From contig BSYQ01000009.1 of the NCBI GenBank assembly GCA_030272585.1, forward strand, positions 1,922,001 through 1,986,000: a stretch of DNA of 64,000 nucleotides, given 5' to 3'. The position numbers and the translations under genes are program-made. This document shows, piece by piece, positions 33,619 through 47,100 of this stretch; the first letter of the stretch is position 1; every line of letters starts with the position of its first letter. Origin of the DNA: Bryopsis sp. KO-2023. Lineage: Eukaryota > Chlorophyta > Ulvophyceae > Bryopsidales > Bryopsidaceae. Under the pieces are notes generated by a model that did no database searches, was not told the origin of the DNA, and saw only the letters and a program-made list of their open reading frames with translations.

Positions 33619-34719
33619 TTCGGGGGTCGACGCACTTAGGAGTAGATGATCGAGGAGAGAATTGGACATTTAATCACGTTAAAATATCGTTGTCAGACTG
33701 TTTTTATCGTCTTTGGTTCTTTTTCGGAGGATTTTTTTTATATATATTTATTCGTGGTAGTGGGATTTGGGTAGGCCATTTCATACGAATGATGGATGAC
33801 TAATTGCGGAATATCGGTTTGGGGCGAGGGAGGAGAGAATCGGGTAGAAGGGGGGGGATTCTTGCCATGCGTGGTTTTACCTATTAGACAATCGGTGTTT
33901 CAAATGACGAATCGAAAAGGAGGGGGTCTCTGTGCACCGCCCAGAAAGAATTTACCTTTCATCAAAGGGAGAGGGGGGGAAGACGATTCTTTTAATAGCG
34001 CACTTCACACACTGCTTGTTCGGAGTGTTCTTACCATTTTTAATTGTTGTGGTGGGGTGACAGTTGGAAAGGATCAGTTCGACCGAAAACGGAAGGATCT
34101 GTGGCAATGTTTCATTTCCCCAAGAACGAACCCAGTGTTTGGTTGAAACAGTATGACACTGAAAAATGTTTCAATTCATGCAAGCTGTTTTTTTCTTCTA
34201 CTTTTTGATTAAAGACTAGAAAAAAACAGTCATCAAGACCTGACAAACGGCTCTTACTCCACCCGTGAGAAAAATATAGTGCAGCCCTTTCCCTCTAAAT
34301 CGTCCTCCGCTTATGTCTTGTGTTCCGCGTCTTGGAAAAAAGGAGGGTGTAACTGTGGAGCTGAGAGGTTGTCTGTGCTTGTTTATTCTTCCACGAACCG
34401 ATCAACACTTTGCTTTTTTTCCCCCAACAGCTACGCTGCTGTTGTGTTCAACGCCACTTTTAAAACTTCTTTTATTTGATGCATCGTCGTTTCCAGATCA
34501 TGAGGTGCTCAAGACTAAGAACCACTCACCACCGACTCGGACTCAGAGTCCGCTGTGACGCCAGCGAATAGCTTACACAAGACCGAACGGCACAACATAC
34601 AAACAAACAAAAAACGCACGATCCTGCGAGACGGACGCTCCACTTGGAAGGCGTCAGGGAATGGACACGGCTGCACAAAAGTTTGTCGCACTTTGAGGTG
34701 GTCCGCCCAAGCGAAGATT
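33619..34719. other. Intergenic, no gene seen
   Basis: Downstream of ABC1K. The first few hundred bases should hold its 3' untranslated region. Remaining open frames (for example 33796-34146) are short and unlike any family. It runs into the 3' end of repeat copy 3. Confidence 0.6.
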
Positions 34720-35160
34720 CATTTTAAGAGGTTCCAGAAGTTTCACGCAAAAACACTTTCGTTCAGGAGGAGAAGGATTTCTCTTAAATGTAACGGCGTC
34801 GCACTCGGTCGAAAGTCATGTCATTGATCTTTCCGGCTCGGTCGGATTGATCTTTGATTTTTTGAATTCTTACCCTTTGTGTCATTAGGTACCCCCGTAC
34901 CGAAGACGTGGTTGATCGCGGGATTGGGTCCGCGATCTACCCGGGGTGGTGTGCGCTTGGAATCCTATCTTGGGTTCCGGCTCGGTTAGCCACCACCCCG
35001 GGGAAAAAACCACCCACCCGGGCCGGGCAATTCGAAAGACCTCCCGATCCGTTGGGTGGGCGGCCGAGCCCGGGACTACCCATGTTTTTCCACCGCGGTG
35101 GACCCTCGCCTTGTCGTGGCGCGGTGGCTCCCTTCTCTTGAAGGGTCCAAGAGGGGTTCT
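34720..35160 (-). repeat. Structured dispersed repeat, copy 3 (minus orientation)
   Basis: Reverse complement of copy 2 over its length. On the minus strand the same complementary segments recur: 35148-35142 with 35106-35100 (GGACCCT/AGGGTCC, fully paired), 35127-35120 with 35097-35090 (CCACCGCG/CGCGGTGG), the long CCCGGGG...CCCCGGG stem, and 34937-34930 with 34921-34914 (GATCGCGG/CCGCGATC). The A-rich segment and the less conserved 3' part are present too. It lies between two genes that end toward it. Confidence 0.8.
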
Positions 35161-36496
35161 TTAATTCTTTTCAAGCATGAATAAACCAAAACCAAAAACA
35201 AAAACTTGCACACGGCAAAGATCACAAAGGTTCCAACGGAAACAAAGAGAAAAACTCTTTCTATCACCTATTCATTTCTTTTTTCATTAATTGCTAGTAG
35301 CAATTTGCTACCAAAGCCACATCAAACAGCGAATCACTAATCGAAGAAGCACTGGATTTCAATTTCTGTAAAGTTTTCTTTCCAGTTTCACTCTTACGCC
35401 TAAAAGTACTTCTTGCACCGCATGAAGGGATGTCTTTCGTGATTGGAAAAGTAGTGTTATTGGAACGAGCGAAGCTGTGGTTGGGCTCCAGAGTCTGGGG
35501 TAGAAGAAAGAAAAAACTCTTGCCAAAGGGGAGGTGTGGTGTTCTTTGTCCAACAGACCATAACAGGTTCAACCCGTTTGCCTTTCAAAAGCATGGACAG
35601 GTCGACTTTCAAAATTAGAACTGAGCCTCACCCAGCCAGTCAGTTTCACTTTTTCACACACACACACAGTTCACCATTTCTGACAGACACTTCGGCAGCA
35701 CCGAAAAATTGAAGACTTTTTTGTTTCACTTTTTACAAAGGGTGGACACCCCAAAATGCTCACGCACAAAGGTGCAAAAAAAAAAGAAGCAAAGATCCTG
35801 GCAAAGTTTTCCTCCTGCTTGGGGTGCAGCCAGATCAAGAGCTTTTCTTTGGGCGGAGCAGCCATCCCAATGCACTACAAAAACAAATAAAAATCCAAAA
35901 CCGTTTCTTCTCTCGTCTAAAATGAACTCCCCCAAATTTAGTCCTAAATCTGTGCCCACAACTCAGAAACCAATTATAAAAAAAGGTAAAAGAAAAGGAA
36001 AAAAAAAAGAGAAACAATTCCCCAGCCCGTCATAGGTTCTGACCGGTGGACACACACTCACTTTCATATAACAGATCGAATCCCCCACCCCACTCATTCG
36101 GTGTTGCACTCACTTTCACTCACTCTTTTGTTTTTTTTGTGTTTTTTTGGTTTAAGGGAGACGGCGAGGCGGTCGAAAAACTTGCCACCCATCACCCCCC
36201 ACACACACACTCAGTTTTCTTCCACAGTACTAATGGAAAGCCATCTGGATCTTCACTATCAAGGCCTAAACCCTACCATACCACACCAATCACAAAACCC
36301 ATGCCCGCTCAAATGATTCACTTCTGAAATACATCGCTTATTTTCCTTTTTCAAAATTCCCCAATCCCCATAACCAATGCATTGTATGGATCCCTTTTGT
36401 TTTTCTTCTTCTTCTTTCATTCTTTCTGTCTTCACCAAGCCAGCAAAAAAAAAAAAAAAAGAAAAAAGGGGGAAAAAACAAAACCAAAAGAGAGCA
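35161..36496. other. Intergenic, homopolymer-rich, no gene seen
   Basis: A-runs, T-runs and CT-rich stretches, only short low-complexity open frames. The right end should carry the 3' untranslated region of the minus-strand mTERF gene. Confidence 0.65.
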
Positions 36497-39436
36497 TCAA
36501 GCCAGGGAAGCTACAACGCTCTCCTTGAAGGCAATGAACTGTTCCAGCGGTGCCTTTGCAAATTTTCCGGCGAAAACTTTGTCGCTGCACTTGAACCAAT
36601 CCATCGGAGCCGGAAGCTTGATCCCTCGAGGAGACATCTGTTTCATGAAATAGTATCGAGGCATTATTCGCTTCTCCAGCGAAAGAGCCAGAAACACTGG
36701 GCTCTTTTCGATCGTCTGGTGGCCGCCGCCCAGCTCATCGCAGAGGAAGTCGAATTTCGGGGCGACGTTCACTTCGATGCTCAAGCTGAGCAGCTGGGGC
36801 ATTCTGGACAGCATCTTGGGGAGGTTGGAGTCCTCCACGCCGATGCTTCGGAAGTACTCGATTCGAGCCGACATGGAATCCACGCTGTAGTGGAGAACCT
36901 ATTATCCCGATGGGGGTTCAAACAGGACATAACAATTGATACCAAAGCAACAGATGCTTTTGAAAAGTATAAAAGCAATATATATATATCGTATCGTTGG
37001 GATATCGTTGGGATATGATCACCACAGGCTTCGCAAAAACGAAAGCTGGCAAGAAGAGCAAACAAACCGCACAAATTTCTATATTTAGAAGATTTTGATG
37101 GCCATGGAAGTATCCATCCTGCACACATAATATCCACACAGAACTTCTCCCTTCCATGTTTGTTCTGAAGATATGGTGTGTGAAGGTGCCAGCACCTGTG
37201 GATGACTGACCTGTGGATGACTGAGGATGCTTTTTCCGAGCAGTTCATCGTTCAGCCCGACTCCTCTCAAAAAATTAGCACGTTCGTTCATCGACTCTTG
37301 AGTGTAAGTCATAAGATGCGGATGCCTGACCAACAAAAATAATCACCACTCAGTTTCTATGACAGACAGAATCGGGCACATCAAAAGATCACGGTATTTT
37401 CTGTCAAGGCACATGGCCATCAATCCAAAAATAAAATAAAAAAATAAAAACAATTCGAAAATCAATTCGAAAAAAAAAAAAAACTTTTCAAAACCACACG
37501 AACCAAGAGGAGCTTGTCATTTCTTTCACCTCTGAATTCATTTGAATTCCACAGCAAAAAACAAACGAAAATATTATCTAAATATGGATTCTTTTTGAAC
37601 TCCAGAAATGATCAAATCAATCAAATTATTCCGGGATTTGTTTCGTACTTGACCAAAATTTTTGGCAGACTGCCATCTGGCAATCCTAACTCATTCTTCA
37701 AAAACTCCAGCCTGGGCTGCAACGTATTTTCCACACTAAGCACCATCACAGAGGGCGCTTGTAAGAGGATCTATTTTCGCGTCCAACCAAAACACACCAT
37801 AATTCACTACAACTCACTGGGAAGCCCCACAGCAAAAGCAAAAAAACAAAACAAAACGCAGAGAGTCTCCACAAAGACAACCTCATTAACAAAAAAATGA
37901 AAATTGGATCAATATCAACACATTGCTCCATAAATGGTTGCAAAATGGTGCTAAAAAAATTCACTGTTCGCTGAGCAAAGATGCGATACCTTCAAAACCT
38001 TGTTCAAGACCAATGAAATCTTATTGGACAAAAAAACCAATGTTTTATCTTTTAACTAATTCTCTAACTTTAATAACGTACTTTTCGCATGTCCTCCATT
38101 TCTATCCCAATGGACATCAAGAATTCTTGTCGAGGGACGAGAGTCGTTTCGGTGTTATACTCCAGAATTCTTGGATATTTTAGCAAAACCTGAACACCAA
38201 ATCAAAGCCCATCAACTCTTTTATTTCTTAAGGAAAATGTCTTAAAAAACAAAAAGTGGAATTCCATACTCTCCGAGCATTATAGTATTTCTGTGAACCG
38301 TTTCTTTCAATTCAGATTAGTCATCCACAACTCCGGAAAAACTACTACAGAACACAATCATCACTTGGCCCCCTCCAAAGTTGGGTAAGTTTTTCAAAAG
38401 ATTAAGGCGGGGTGATATTCTTCCTTACAAGAAAAAAAAAAGATTCCAAAAAAAAAGTATTACCGCACCTTCTTGATTTCATCATTACTCATCCGCATGG
38501 TTTTCCTGAAAAAATCTAGCTTGCGAATTATGGTGGATGGTCGATGCAACGTGATTTCTCTTCTCAGTCTGACCAGCTTGGTGATGTTTGCCTCCGACAT
38601 CCCCAGTCCAAGAAACACTTCCAGCTGCAAAAAAACACCTCTAAAAACCACGGGTGAAACAACAGCACCTGCAACCAGTCACCGATCGCTTTGAAACGCA
38701 ATTCCCAGCTATTTCGATAAAAAAAAAGCTCTCTATGCTTTGCATTGCTTTAGCTCGGCTTTGATTTTAAGTCTGTTTGATTGTCCAAAGAATGACTAAC
38801 CTGGGGTCTGCCTTTCTTCAAAGCAAATTTCTCCAGTATGGATCCAATAACATCTTTTCTGGATGCACTCTTCTTGCTTGCCTGCCTTTTCTGGCGAGCT
38901 CTCTGTTCCAATTCAACACATTCACTGTAAACATAGATACCCCAGCCCTTGCCAAAATACAATGAACCACCTGCACTTTTCCCCAGAATAATACTTCAAA
39001 GATTGAGTGATGGTCACTCAATACCAATGCCTTGTCAGATTTTCTCCAACCCCCTCCAGACCTCCAACAACAATTTTTCCAACGACACCACTCCAACATG
39101 AAGCCATACCTGGGCGAGAACAGCTTTGAACGGCCCCAGATTCCTCGTGCGTTTCTTTCGAGTCCTTGCTTCTGGCGATACCGACCTAAACGGTGATGTT
39201 TCTCCCACCACGGAGCGTGGCGAGTCTCGCCATGAGTCGGGGGGTCGGCGATAAACCTGGGGAGCTTTCCCAGCCTCGCACACAACCCTTAAAACCCTCC
39301 CTGACACGGATGGCGGAAGGCCACGGGACGAGTGATTGACGGGGGGTTTCTCTGGAGTTCCGCCATTCGATGGAGCCACGGACGGACGCTGTGGTGGTAG
39401 TGGTGGTGAGACGACGCCCCCGAGTGACGCTGCCAT
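36497..39436 (-). CDS. mTERF-family protein, plastid or mitochondrial, 8 exons
   Basis: Helical-repeat nucleic-acid-binding protein of the mTERF family, which acts in organelle transcription, splicing or ribosome assembly. Exons: 39436-39110, 39030-38971, 38947-38801, 38624-38469, 38189-38082, 37770-37649, 37325-37211, 36898-36497. Phases close to 478 residues. Residues 1-100 are Pro/Ser/Arg-rich, starting MAASLGGVVSPPLPP, and look like a transit peptide. Repeats follow with the typical Pro-containing motif at each start: VLLKYPRILEYN, ILLQAPSVMVLSVE, ILVKHPHLMTYTQESM, SILSHPQVLHYSVDSM, MLSRMPQLLSLSIE. Exons fall roughly one per repeat. A donor GTACGA at 37648 was chosen over a nearer GTCAAG because only it keeps phase and restores a repeat. 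It shares a roughly 350-bp promoter region with the sulfur-carrier gene. Confidence 0.93.
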
Positions 39437-39783
39437 TACTTTAGGAATTGTTTGTCTCACTCTCAATCTCTCTCTCTGCTCTCACTCTCAGAATTTTTTT
39501 TTTCCTTTTCCCCTCGCTTTGCCAGAAGAACAGGTTGGGGGCAACCGCTATGGTTGCAAGATATCAGCCACGTACGTTCACCATTCCTCCCCCAAAGTCT
39601 TCGCTGGTTTTATGCTCTGAACAAGCAGCGCAGACGCGCGGGTGTCAAAGGGTTGGATGGCTTAACCTGCGTGGCTGTAGTACAACTACAGAACACGTCG
39701 GTGCGCACGTGATTTCTGGCGAAATCGCGAAAAAGTGAGCTTTCCAGAGGCTGGAGGCGTCGGGCTGAGGGTGGCAACGGACC

Positions 39784-40035
39784 ATGAACGTGCGTGTGTT
39801 GTTTTTCGCTCGAGGACGGGAAGTATCGGGAACGTCGGAAACCGATATCGAACTGCTGGAGGGCGCCGACAGCGTGGCTTTGGAGAGGCATCTCTTGGAG
39901 AAGTACCCTGGCTTGTCCGAGATCTGGAACACCTGCGTTTTCGCTAGAAACCAAGAATATATCAAGAAAGGGGACGCAGTGCCACTCAAGGATGGGGACG
40001 AGATAGCGGTGATACCGCCTATCAGCGGTGGTTGA
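39784..40035 (+). CDS. MOCS2A: MoaD/MOCS2A-type molybdopterin synthase small subunit (sulfur carrier)
   Basis: Intronless 83-residue ubiquitin-fold protein ending in Gly-Gly, the C-terminus that is adenylated and thiocarboxylated to donate sulfur for molybdopterin (molybdenum cofactor pathway; CNX7 in plants). It starts MNVRVLFFARGREVSG, the first beta strand of MoaD; the GDEIAVIPPISGG ending is the family signature. Length matches the 80-90 residues usual for MoaD. In animals this protein shares a transcript with MOCS2B; no MOCS2B is seen here, as in plants. It diverges from the mTERF gene. Confidence 0.93.
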   Translation: MNVRVLFFARGREVSGTSETDIELLEGADSVALERHLLEKYPGLSEIWNTCVFARNQEYIKKGDAVPLKDGDEIAVIPPISGG

Positions 40036-41197
40036 GAACGGCTTCACTCTCGTTTTGTTTTTTCTTCCGTTTTCGAAGGTTAAGGTGGCTTGGGTTCGGC
40101 GGTTGCAGGGTTGGTGACGTCTTTGGATCGGATAGTCGTCATTGCAGTTTGGGGAAGGCGATGCCTGAACAAAAAAACAGGAATGAGGAAATAACCAGAA
40201 TGTACATGATGCATGTTTGCATGCAATCTGATGCTTTTCGTATGGGAGGTTGTTTTATGGGTGCTTCGTCGGAGCAGCAGTTTTTTCCCCCTCTTTTCTG
40301 TTCTTTTATGGGGGGTTGCTTGGTGGGATGTTGGCTGAATGACGAACGAATGGTCGATCTCTCGCAGAACGAATTAGTGGTCCCCGTGACAAAGCAGCTG
40401 GGGGAAAGCAAGCGTACAATAGGCACAATATTCTCCTTTTTTCTGAAAGTAAGGGTCCCTCGAGGCCACAACTGTTTCCGCCACGATTCCCCCCAAAGTT
40501 TTACGTGCGCTTCATTTCGAGCGTCGCAATCTGGCATTGCATCTCGAAATCCCGCCGAGAGCGAGCTCAACGACGGAACGACTCCTACAATATACCAAAG
40601 AAAAAGGAAAAAAGCGCATCCACTGGCAAGACGAAACGCGGCGAGAAACAGCGAGTGGGCGTTCGCACCGTGAGTCACTCCCTCCACCGCTTGTGTCACC
40701 TGCTTCAAAAATGCTTGTTTCGACAGCCGTTTTCCGAGAAAGATTGCCTTGGGGAAATGTTGGAACGCCTTGGCGTCGTGTCAGAGATTGGTCTTTTCTT
40801 TTCAGCCGTGTTGCACCCATCATCCGCAGGGCACCCCCCAAATCTTTCTCCATTGAATTGGCTCTGGTTCTTGGTCGGGGTGGGCTGCATCAATGTTGAA
40901 TGTCATTGATCTAAATCAGATGTGTTTGATGGTTTATGCAAGGATTGAGAAAAGCTTGGAGACATCATCCAAGCGGACTCGATGCTGAAAAGGAGGTGAT
41001 TGATTATTGATTGCACCTGTCTGACAAACATGCATCATCGAATCACCTTCCACATCTCACTTCACCTTCACACATTTTTCATCATCGACAGAACGCAAAA
41101 ACAGCCACCCTTCGTAATGTGCATGTGGGGGAAATTTCGGCCAGTGCTGATTCTCAGATGTTCGGTGGTGTTTTTTCTTGGTTCGTTTCCTGTCCAG
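40036..41197. other. Region holding the unresolved 5' end of the large kinase gene
   Basis: Between the sulfur-carrier stop and the first secure exon of the large kinase gene. An open stretch (40670-40790; HRLCHLLQKCLFRQ...) and another ending near 41167 (TATLRNVHVGEISASA) look like helical exons and could be the first exons, but the phases do not settle the model. A 189-codon minus frame (40139-40708) is judged a shadow. Confidence 0.4.
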
Positions 41198-44100
41198 AAA
41201 TCAGAATGTGGTGATCAGCCCTAGATTATCGGTCCCCCCCGTGGTGTTGACCAAAGTGAAGAGAGCCACCTCATGCTCGTCCTATTTCTTTTGCTGCCCC
41301 CCTGATGTTGTCACACCAGAGGATGCATCGATCATCGAAGGCATTCAAAGGATGCGAAGTCTGGAGAGCCCCGATCGACAAAAGGAGGGTTTAGTCATGT
41401 TGCTGAGGTCACATCAAGAGTGGCAAAAAAAGAGTGACAACATGAGGTGAGGTTCTTTCCCCTACCCGTCATCAATCGATCAATAGTCGAACCCCACACT
41501 TTGTGTCGAAAAGACAGGAAGAGGGATCTTTGATTTTTTTTTTCCTTCATCCCGTTTGCATGTGTTTTTGATGACAGAGACTGGGCTGAAGAATGGATAC
41601 ATTCGAATGCGTTGTATGCCCTTGCTGGGATTGCATGTCGATTGAATGCCAGGGTGGATGCAACCCGGCTGAAGCTGGTGTGCGTGGCGACGTTTTCTCT
41701 GTTGCATCCCTTGCCCCCAGGGTCATATCATTTCAATTCGCTTTTGGAACGCCTTTGGCATGCGATCAGAGACAAAGGGGAGGGTTCCTTGGCCGTATAC
41801 CACCTCCTGTTGACAATCCTAGATATTCCAGCAGTCAGACAGGTATATTTCTTTTCTTTCTACCAACAGTTTTTTTTGTTCGTAAGATCAAATGCTATAG
41901 ATGCTTGATCAATGAGTGATGAAAAAAATGGATGCAAATGAAAAACAGTTTTTTCCCCCCCTTTTTACCAAGGCTTCGAAAGGGGGGCGATGACGGAATA
42001 ACTTATATTTCAAAATTTCACTTGAGGGTGGCATTCACTCCCCGATCGAGATGCAATTTCCGATGAAGGGGCAGAAAAAAATGTCATAATTCTTTACTTA
42101 TTGTTTTTTTTCCTCTGTGTTTTGCTTTGTTAGACTGCGATACAATCAGGGTTTGCAAACTTGGTGCACGCTCGTTATTGGACCGATGCCCCACCAAGCA
42201 TCGATGAAAATGATGACAATAAGAAAAGCAACAGCGGCCTGCCGACTCTGGACGAATTCCAGCAAGAGGATGACGAAATCATAGACGACCTGTTCAGCCA
42301 CTCGCCAGGTGATCTTTCATTCGAATCAAAATGTTCAAAAGAAGTGACGGGACAAATGCTGTTTGTTGAGGGGAAAGAAAGGGAAAAAAAAGGCTCGAAA
42401 AAATTCATGGGCGGTGTGAGTCCGCAGTCAAACACTTAACCTCTTTTCAAGGAAAGAGGAATAGATCAGCCAAACACTGAAAAAAAGATGGTGGAGCAGG
42501 GTGAGACATGTGGCGACCCTTTGATGTGGATGATTGCTGGACAATTTAGGCTGCTGCGAAGGGTTTTGGTCTAGTTACTGCAATGCCACCTGATCTGGAT
42601 ATTGGCTCAAAAGCTCTGTACACAGAAAGTGGGGTATATATTTTTTTCGATGGTGTGCTGCAGAGCCTGGTGATCAGGGTGGAATTCCGGCCAAGGTCTC
42701 CAAATTGGAATCGATGGATGGGCATTCAGGTCAATATGAATCGGTGGTCCCCAGACTCAATCTGAGCTGGCTTAGAGGGAGGAGGACCAACATCCAACCC
42801 ATTCTTTCAGCCAGAGCGGAAGATGAAAAGGTGTTGAATTGGAAGGATGTTTCAGGGTATGCTCATTCCATGCTGGCCGAAAGCATTTCCAAATGAGAAT
42901 TAGAGACATCCATATGGATGAATTAACGGAAGAAACAGCAAAAAAGAGGAAAAAAACGTCAATCCTTTGTTAAACATATTTGCGGTGGTTATTAGATACC
43001 TTGATAATGCGATGTCTGAAGTTGCGGAATTCCTGACCTGTGGATCTTTCACATGGATTTTTCCATATTTTTGTGTTTTTTGTGGGTTTTTTTCCCTGGT
43101 TTTTGATTCTTCTGAGTCTCTATCTTTCAGTAAGAGGAAAAATAATGGTCACTTTTTCAATATGTGATTTCGAGTCTTCCTTTTTTTTTTCCCTTTTCCA
43201 TTGCCTTTTTTCAAAGTGGGATGACCTTTTGCTGTGCTCCTTTCTTTGACAAACTCAGGTCTTGGCAAAACCTGGCCCCACAACCATTCCCACAGACAGA
43301 TCCCACCCAAACCCTAGAGTCCGGACCGCGATCCATGTACGAACAAGAAGCATTGACCGGGGCATCCCCGGCACCCAGCATCTCAAACTTCGACGTAGGA
43401 AAAGAAAACAGCCCAGAGGAAAACGCATCATTTCGAATATCCAGGGGGGAAGACCTGCTGCCAGACATCGGTTTCGACCTCAATTCAGGGCCCAAAAACA
43501 CTGAAAAGAACTACCCCTGTGGGGATCCTCGAGCGGCCTGGAATTTGCCAGAGAACAACATTTTGGCCAAGGGAAAAAGAGCATCGGATCGGGAAAAGTG
43601 TGCCATAATGGAGGTGCTGTTGGTTTTGTCCCCTCTGTCGAACCCAGGCATGTCAGGCCTGTCGAGAAACCCGGTGGACCTCGTTTTGGATGAACTTCGG
43701 AGGCTGGTGGATGGCAGGGACAAGGATTCGGCCAGGGGGGGTACCTGCATCGATCCAATGGTTTTGAAATTTGGATTTGCCATGGTCCATGAGTATGCCT
43801 CGCAGCCTGTCGAGTTTCGGGGGGTGAGTGGATGCAGTTCTTTGACCGAGATTGCCACAAGGAAATCGGAAAAAGAGGATGAGGTCATACAGCTGGTGAA
43901 GGAATGGCTGGCTGCTGTGACGGCCGTTCGAAGGCCAGGTAATAACTTGGTTTATTTTTTGGTGAAAACTGATAATTTGAATCAGTCTTTTTGTTGTTTT
44001 TTTTTCTCCCAAATACGCTGCATGATGGCTTGCGGTAAAAACATCAGAATTCCACCACTACACGACCTTACTCAGAAGGTAATAATTTTATTTTCTGTGT

Positions 44101-47100
44101 GTGCGTGTGTGGGCTTTACACAAATACTTAAAATAATAAAATTAAATAAAATTAATTAATTAATTATACAGGGAATACCATATTCTGCACCATCTCCACT
44201 TACCTCGACATCCTGGAATCGTACATTGACAGCTCCAATTCCATCGAGCCTTCGATTTCCCTCCTGACCCTGCTGGATGACACATTATGCCAAATCGAAG
44301 CGCAGTTCAACAGAGCAGGCCGGGCTCAATTCTGGAGCAAACCCATGTTCAAAGCGTTCGCTGGATTGATGTCTCTGTACTCGAAAATTCTGGAGAAAGC
44401 CGGTGGAGCGGAGGCCAGCAGGTCGATTTTGACCAGGTGGTGCAACGATGATGACCTGCTGACTTTGCTGGAGGGGTGTGGAGATCGGTTGATCGGAGGC
44501 CGATGGGTGGAAGTGGGTGGGGATGAACAGCTGGAATGGGCTTTAGCTTTGTGGAATTTTTTCAGGAGCGTTTCGGCAGCATTGGTGGAGCGAACAGCTG
44601 GATCTTCCCAAGGTAATTTCTTTTGAATGTTTGCGGGTGCGAAAAGTTGGCAATATTGAATCTTGAGAAAACAAATTGAAATTGTTTTTACTTTTTTGAG
44701 CTGTTTGGTGGTGAGTGCAGGCTCCTCCGCTGGATGGAATTTGGGGATGGGACCAAACGTGGGCAGCTGTTTGGCCAATTGGGATTTTCTTTTGAAACCT
44801 CACGATGGATTAGTCAGCCGAGCTTTAAGTATGGACATCGGAAAGCATTCGAGTGATGGCATTGATCGATGTCAGCATGCGCAGGTAATAACACAGAGGT
44901 TTTTTTTTTTTTGGGGGGGGGGGGGGGGGTAACAAAGAAATTTTTGGATGAGAAATTTAAAAAGAGTGAGAAGAATTTGGTCAAAAAAAAGAGACATTCT
45001 TTCCCATTATGAAATGGAGCCTTTAAACAAAAGCTGTAAATATCGTTTGAAATATATAATTAGTTATATATTACTGACAAAGTAGATGTAATGTGTCAGG
45101 TGCTGCTTTTCTTGGAAAAGGCGATGCTGGTCCCGGGAAACCCATTTCTGGAGGACACATCAATTTCTGGGTTTTACATTCAGCTTCACATAAGCCGATT
45201 CATGGAGGCTTACGAAATGGGAGGCGACATTTTGGAGGATAATTTCTTGTGTTCGTTGCACTTGCAGGTATTCAACCCTTCCCCCCCCAAAAAAAAGTAC
45301 CCAAAGAGCTGCTCAAACTGTGTTGTTTTTCTTGTCTTGTGTTTGTGTTCATCCTCTAAACACATTGATGACCTGGGAAGGTTTTTGCCATTATTCTCAT
45401 TAAACCTCCCTATTGATGCGACTCAAGTTATTTGTGTTCGTACCATTAAGGTTTATTTTTTCAATTTGTTTATTAACAAACATAAATAAATGGGTGTGGG
45501 GCATTGCAGAAAGAGGTGAACCCCTGTTCAAACTTTTCCTTGTGGTGTAGGTAGTGCGTTCCATGATGAGGCAATCTCATCCACACATCCTGGACCAACT
45601 CCGAAGGCACAGCTTTCCAGAATACCTCATACGGCAAGTCCAGGGCGAAGTCAGACTGGGGACCTTCAACAATCAAAAGGATTCTCCTCGCGATGCCTGG
45701 TCGAGGCCGACCGATCCTTTGTTGGATAAGCCCAGGCCACCCAGCTTATCTCCTGAAATCGAGGAATTCGATTCATTTGTGAGGGAGGAGGACGACTGCG
45801 GTCCCGCTTCCAGTTGTGATGCTGATATGACAGTGGAGGAGCTCGAGAAGGTGGGGCAAGACAAAAGCCTCGAATCGAAATACATATTGCATCATGCTTT
45901 CGGATCCACCCTTTTTTACCCTTATAGGTCGCTTGTTACCCTCAGGATGGATTCTGGGAGGTGACCCCCCCCCCCCTTTTTCATTGCATTATGAATTTTT
46001 TTTTGGAGTTGCGAAAAAGTCAAGCTTCCAGCTTTCTCTGGAGTCTTGCATAACTTGAACGCTTTACATCAACAGTTGCGGGTCATTTCGAGCGGTTAAA
46101 AAAGTAAATCCGTTTCCTCGTTTATTGTGGATGGATCGGCAGGTCGTAAGAAACGAAGGAAATGTGAGCTCCTTGGTAAGGCCTATCGAAGATCCGGAAC
46201 GAGCAGAATCATTGAGTGTTCCCAGTGAGGATGACGGTGACAATGCAAGAGTCCGGATCCCTCTGCTGCCATTGGGATTGTCGAACGGGGTGGACGTCGT
46301 AGCCTCTGTTTCTGAAATTCCTCACAGGGAGCTGACCTTTCGAGATTCTGCAGGGTGTGTATGTGTGTGTGTGCTCTCTATCTGTGAACCCCCAAAGTGT
46401 GACATCCCCAAAAGTGTTATTTATTTTTTTTATTTTTTTATTTTTTTATTTTTGTCTCCACCATCATGTGACTAGAATCGTTTTTTGACATATCTGCCAT
46501 TACTCATCATTTCAGGCATGACAGTGGGGAGAGCTGGCCAGCCGGGTTGGCAATCACAGGGGATCTGGAGGAAGATCTTTCGCGCTGGGAAGAAGCAGAA
46601 AGGCAAATGTCCAGGGCCGAAAACGCAAACTCACAAACCTGCTCTACCCAGGATTCAGATTCAGATTCAGATGATGGCATCCCTTTGCCTTCTGTAAGAA
46701 ATCGTCCACTGTACGTACCACCATTGGCCTTGGGCCAAATCGGAGGCAATGGCCTTGTTTTGCCGGGAAAACACTCACAAGGTTGGTGTGTCGTGATGGA
46801 AAGACAAGCTTTCGGTTGTCTCAACGCTGGTGGTCCCCTCTGAATTGGCTAGTTGATCAAAAACTGAAAACTTTTCCGTTGCACATCCATAAATTCAACC
46901 CACTGAAAGGCTCCTTTGGTCGAAGAGTGAATATCAAAACCTATAAATGTAGCATCCCAATGCACATTTCTGATCGGTCACCAGACTCTTATTTCTGCAA
47001 CATCATATTCGCTTCAGGAGCCGATTCAAAGGACAGCAGCGATGCCAGAAATGCCGAAACTCCCATTGTTCCGACCCTATCTTTCACCAATCTGTGCCGA

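Noticed and set aside
40139-40708. 189-codon minus-strand gene
   Set aside because: Composition is low-complexity, no family match, and it overlaps plausible plus-strand exons.
46782-46803. 22-base mini-intron (nucleomorph-like) in the large kinase gene
   Set aside because: Removing it leaves the wrong frame with an early stop; an ordinary 236-base intron to an acceptor at 47017 restores phase.
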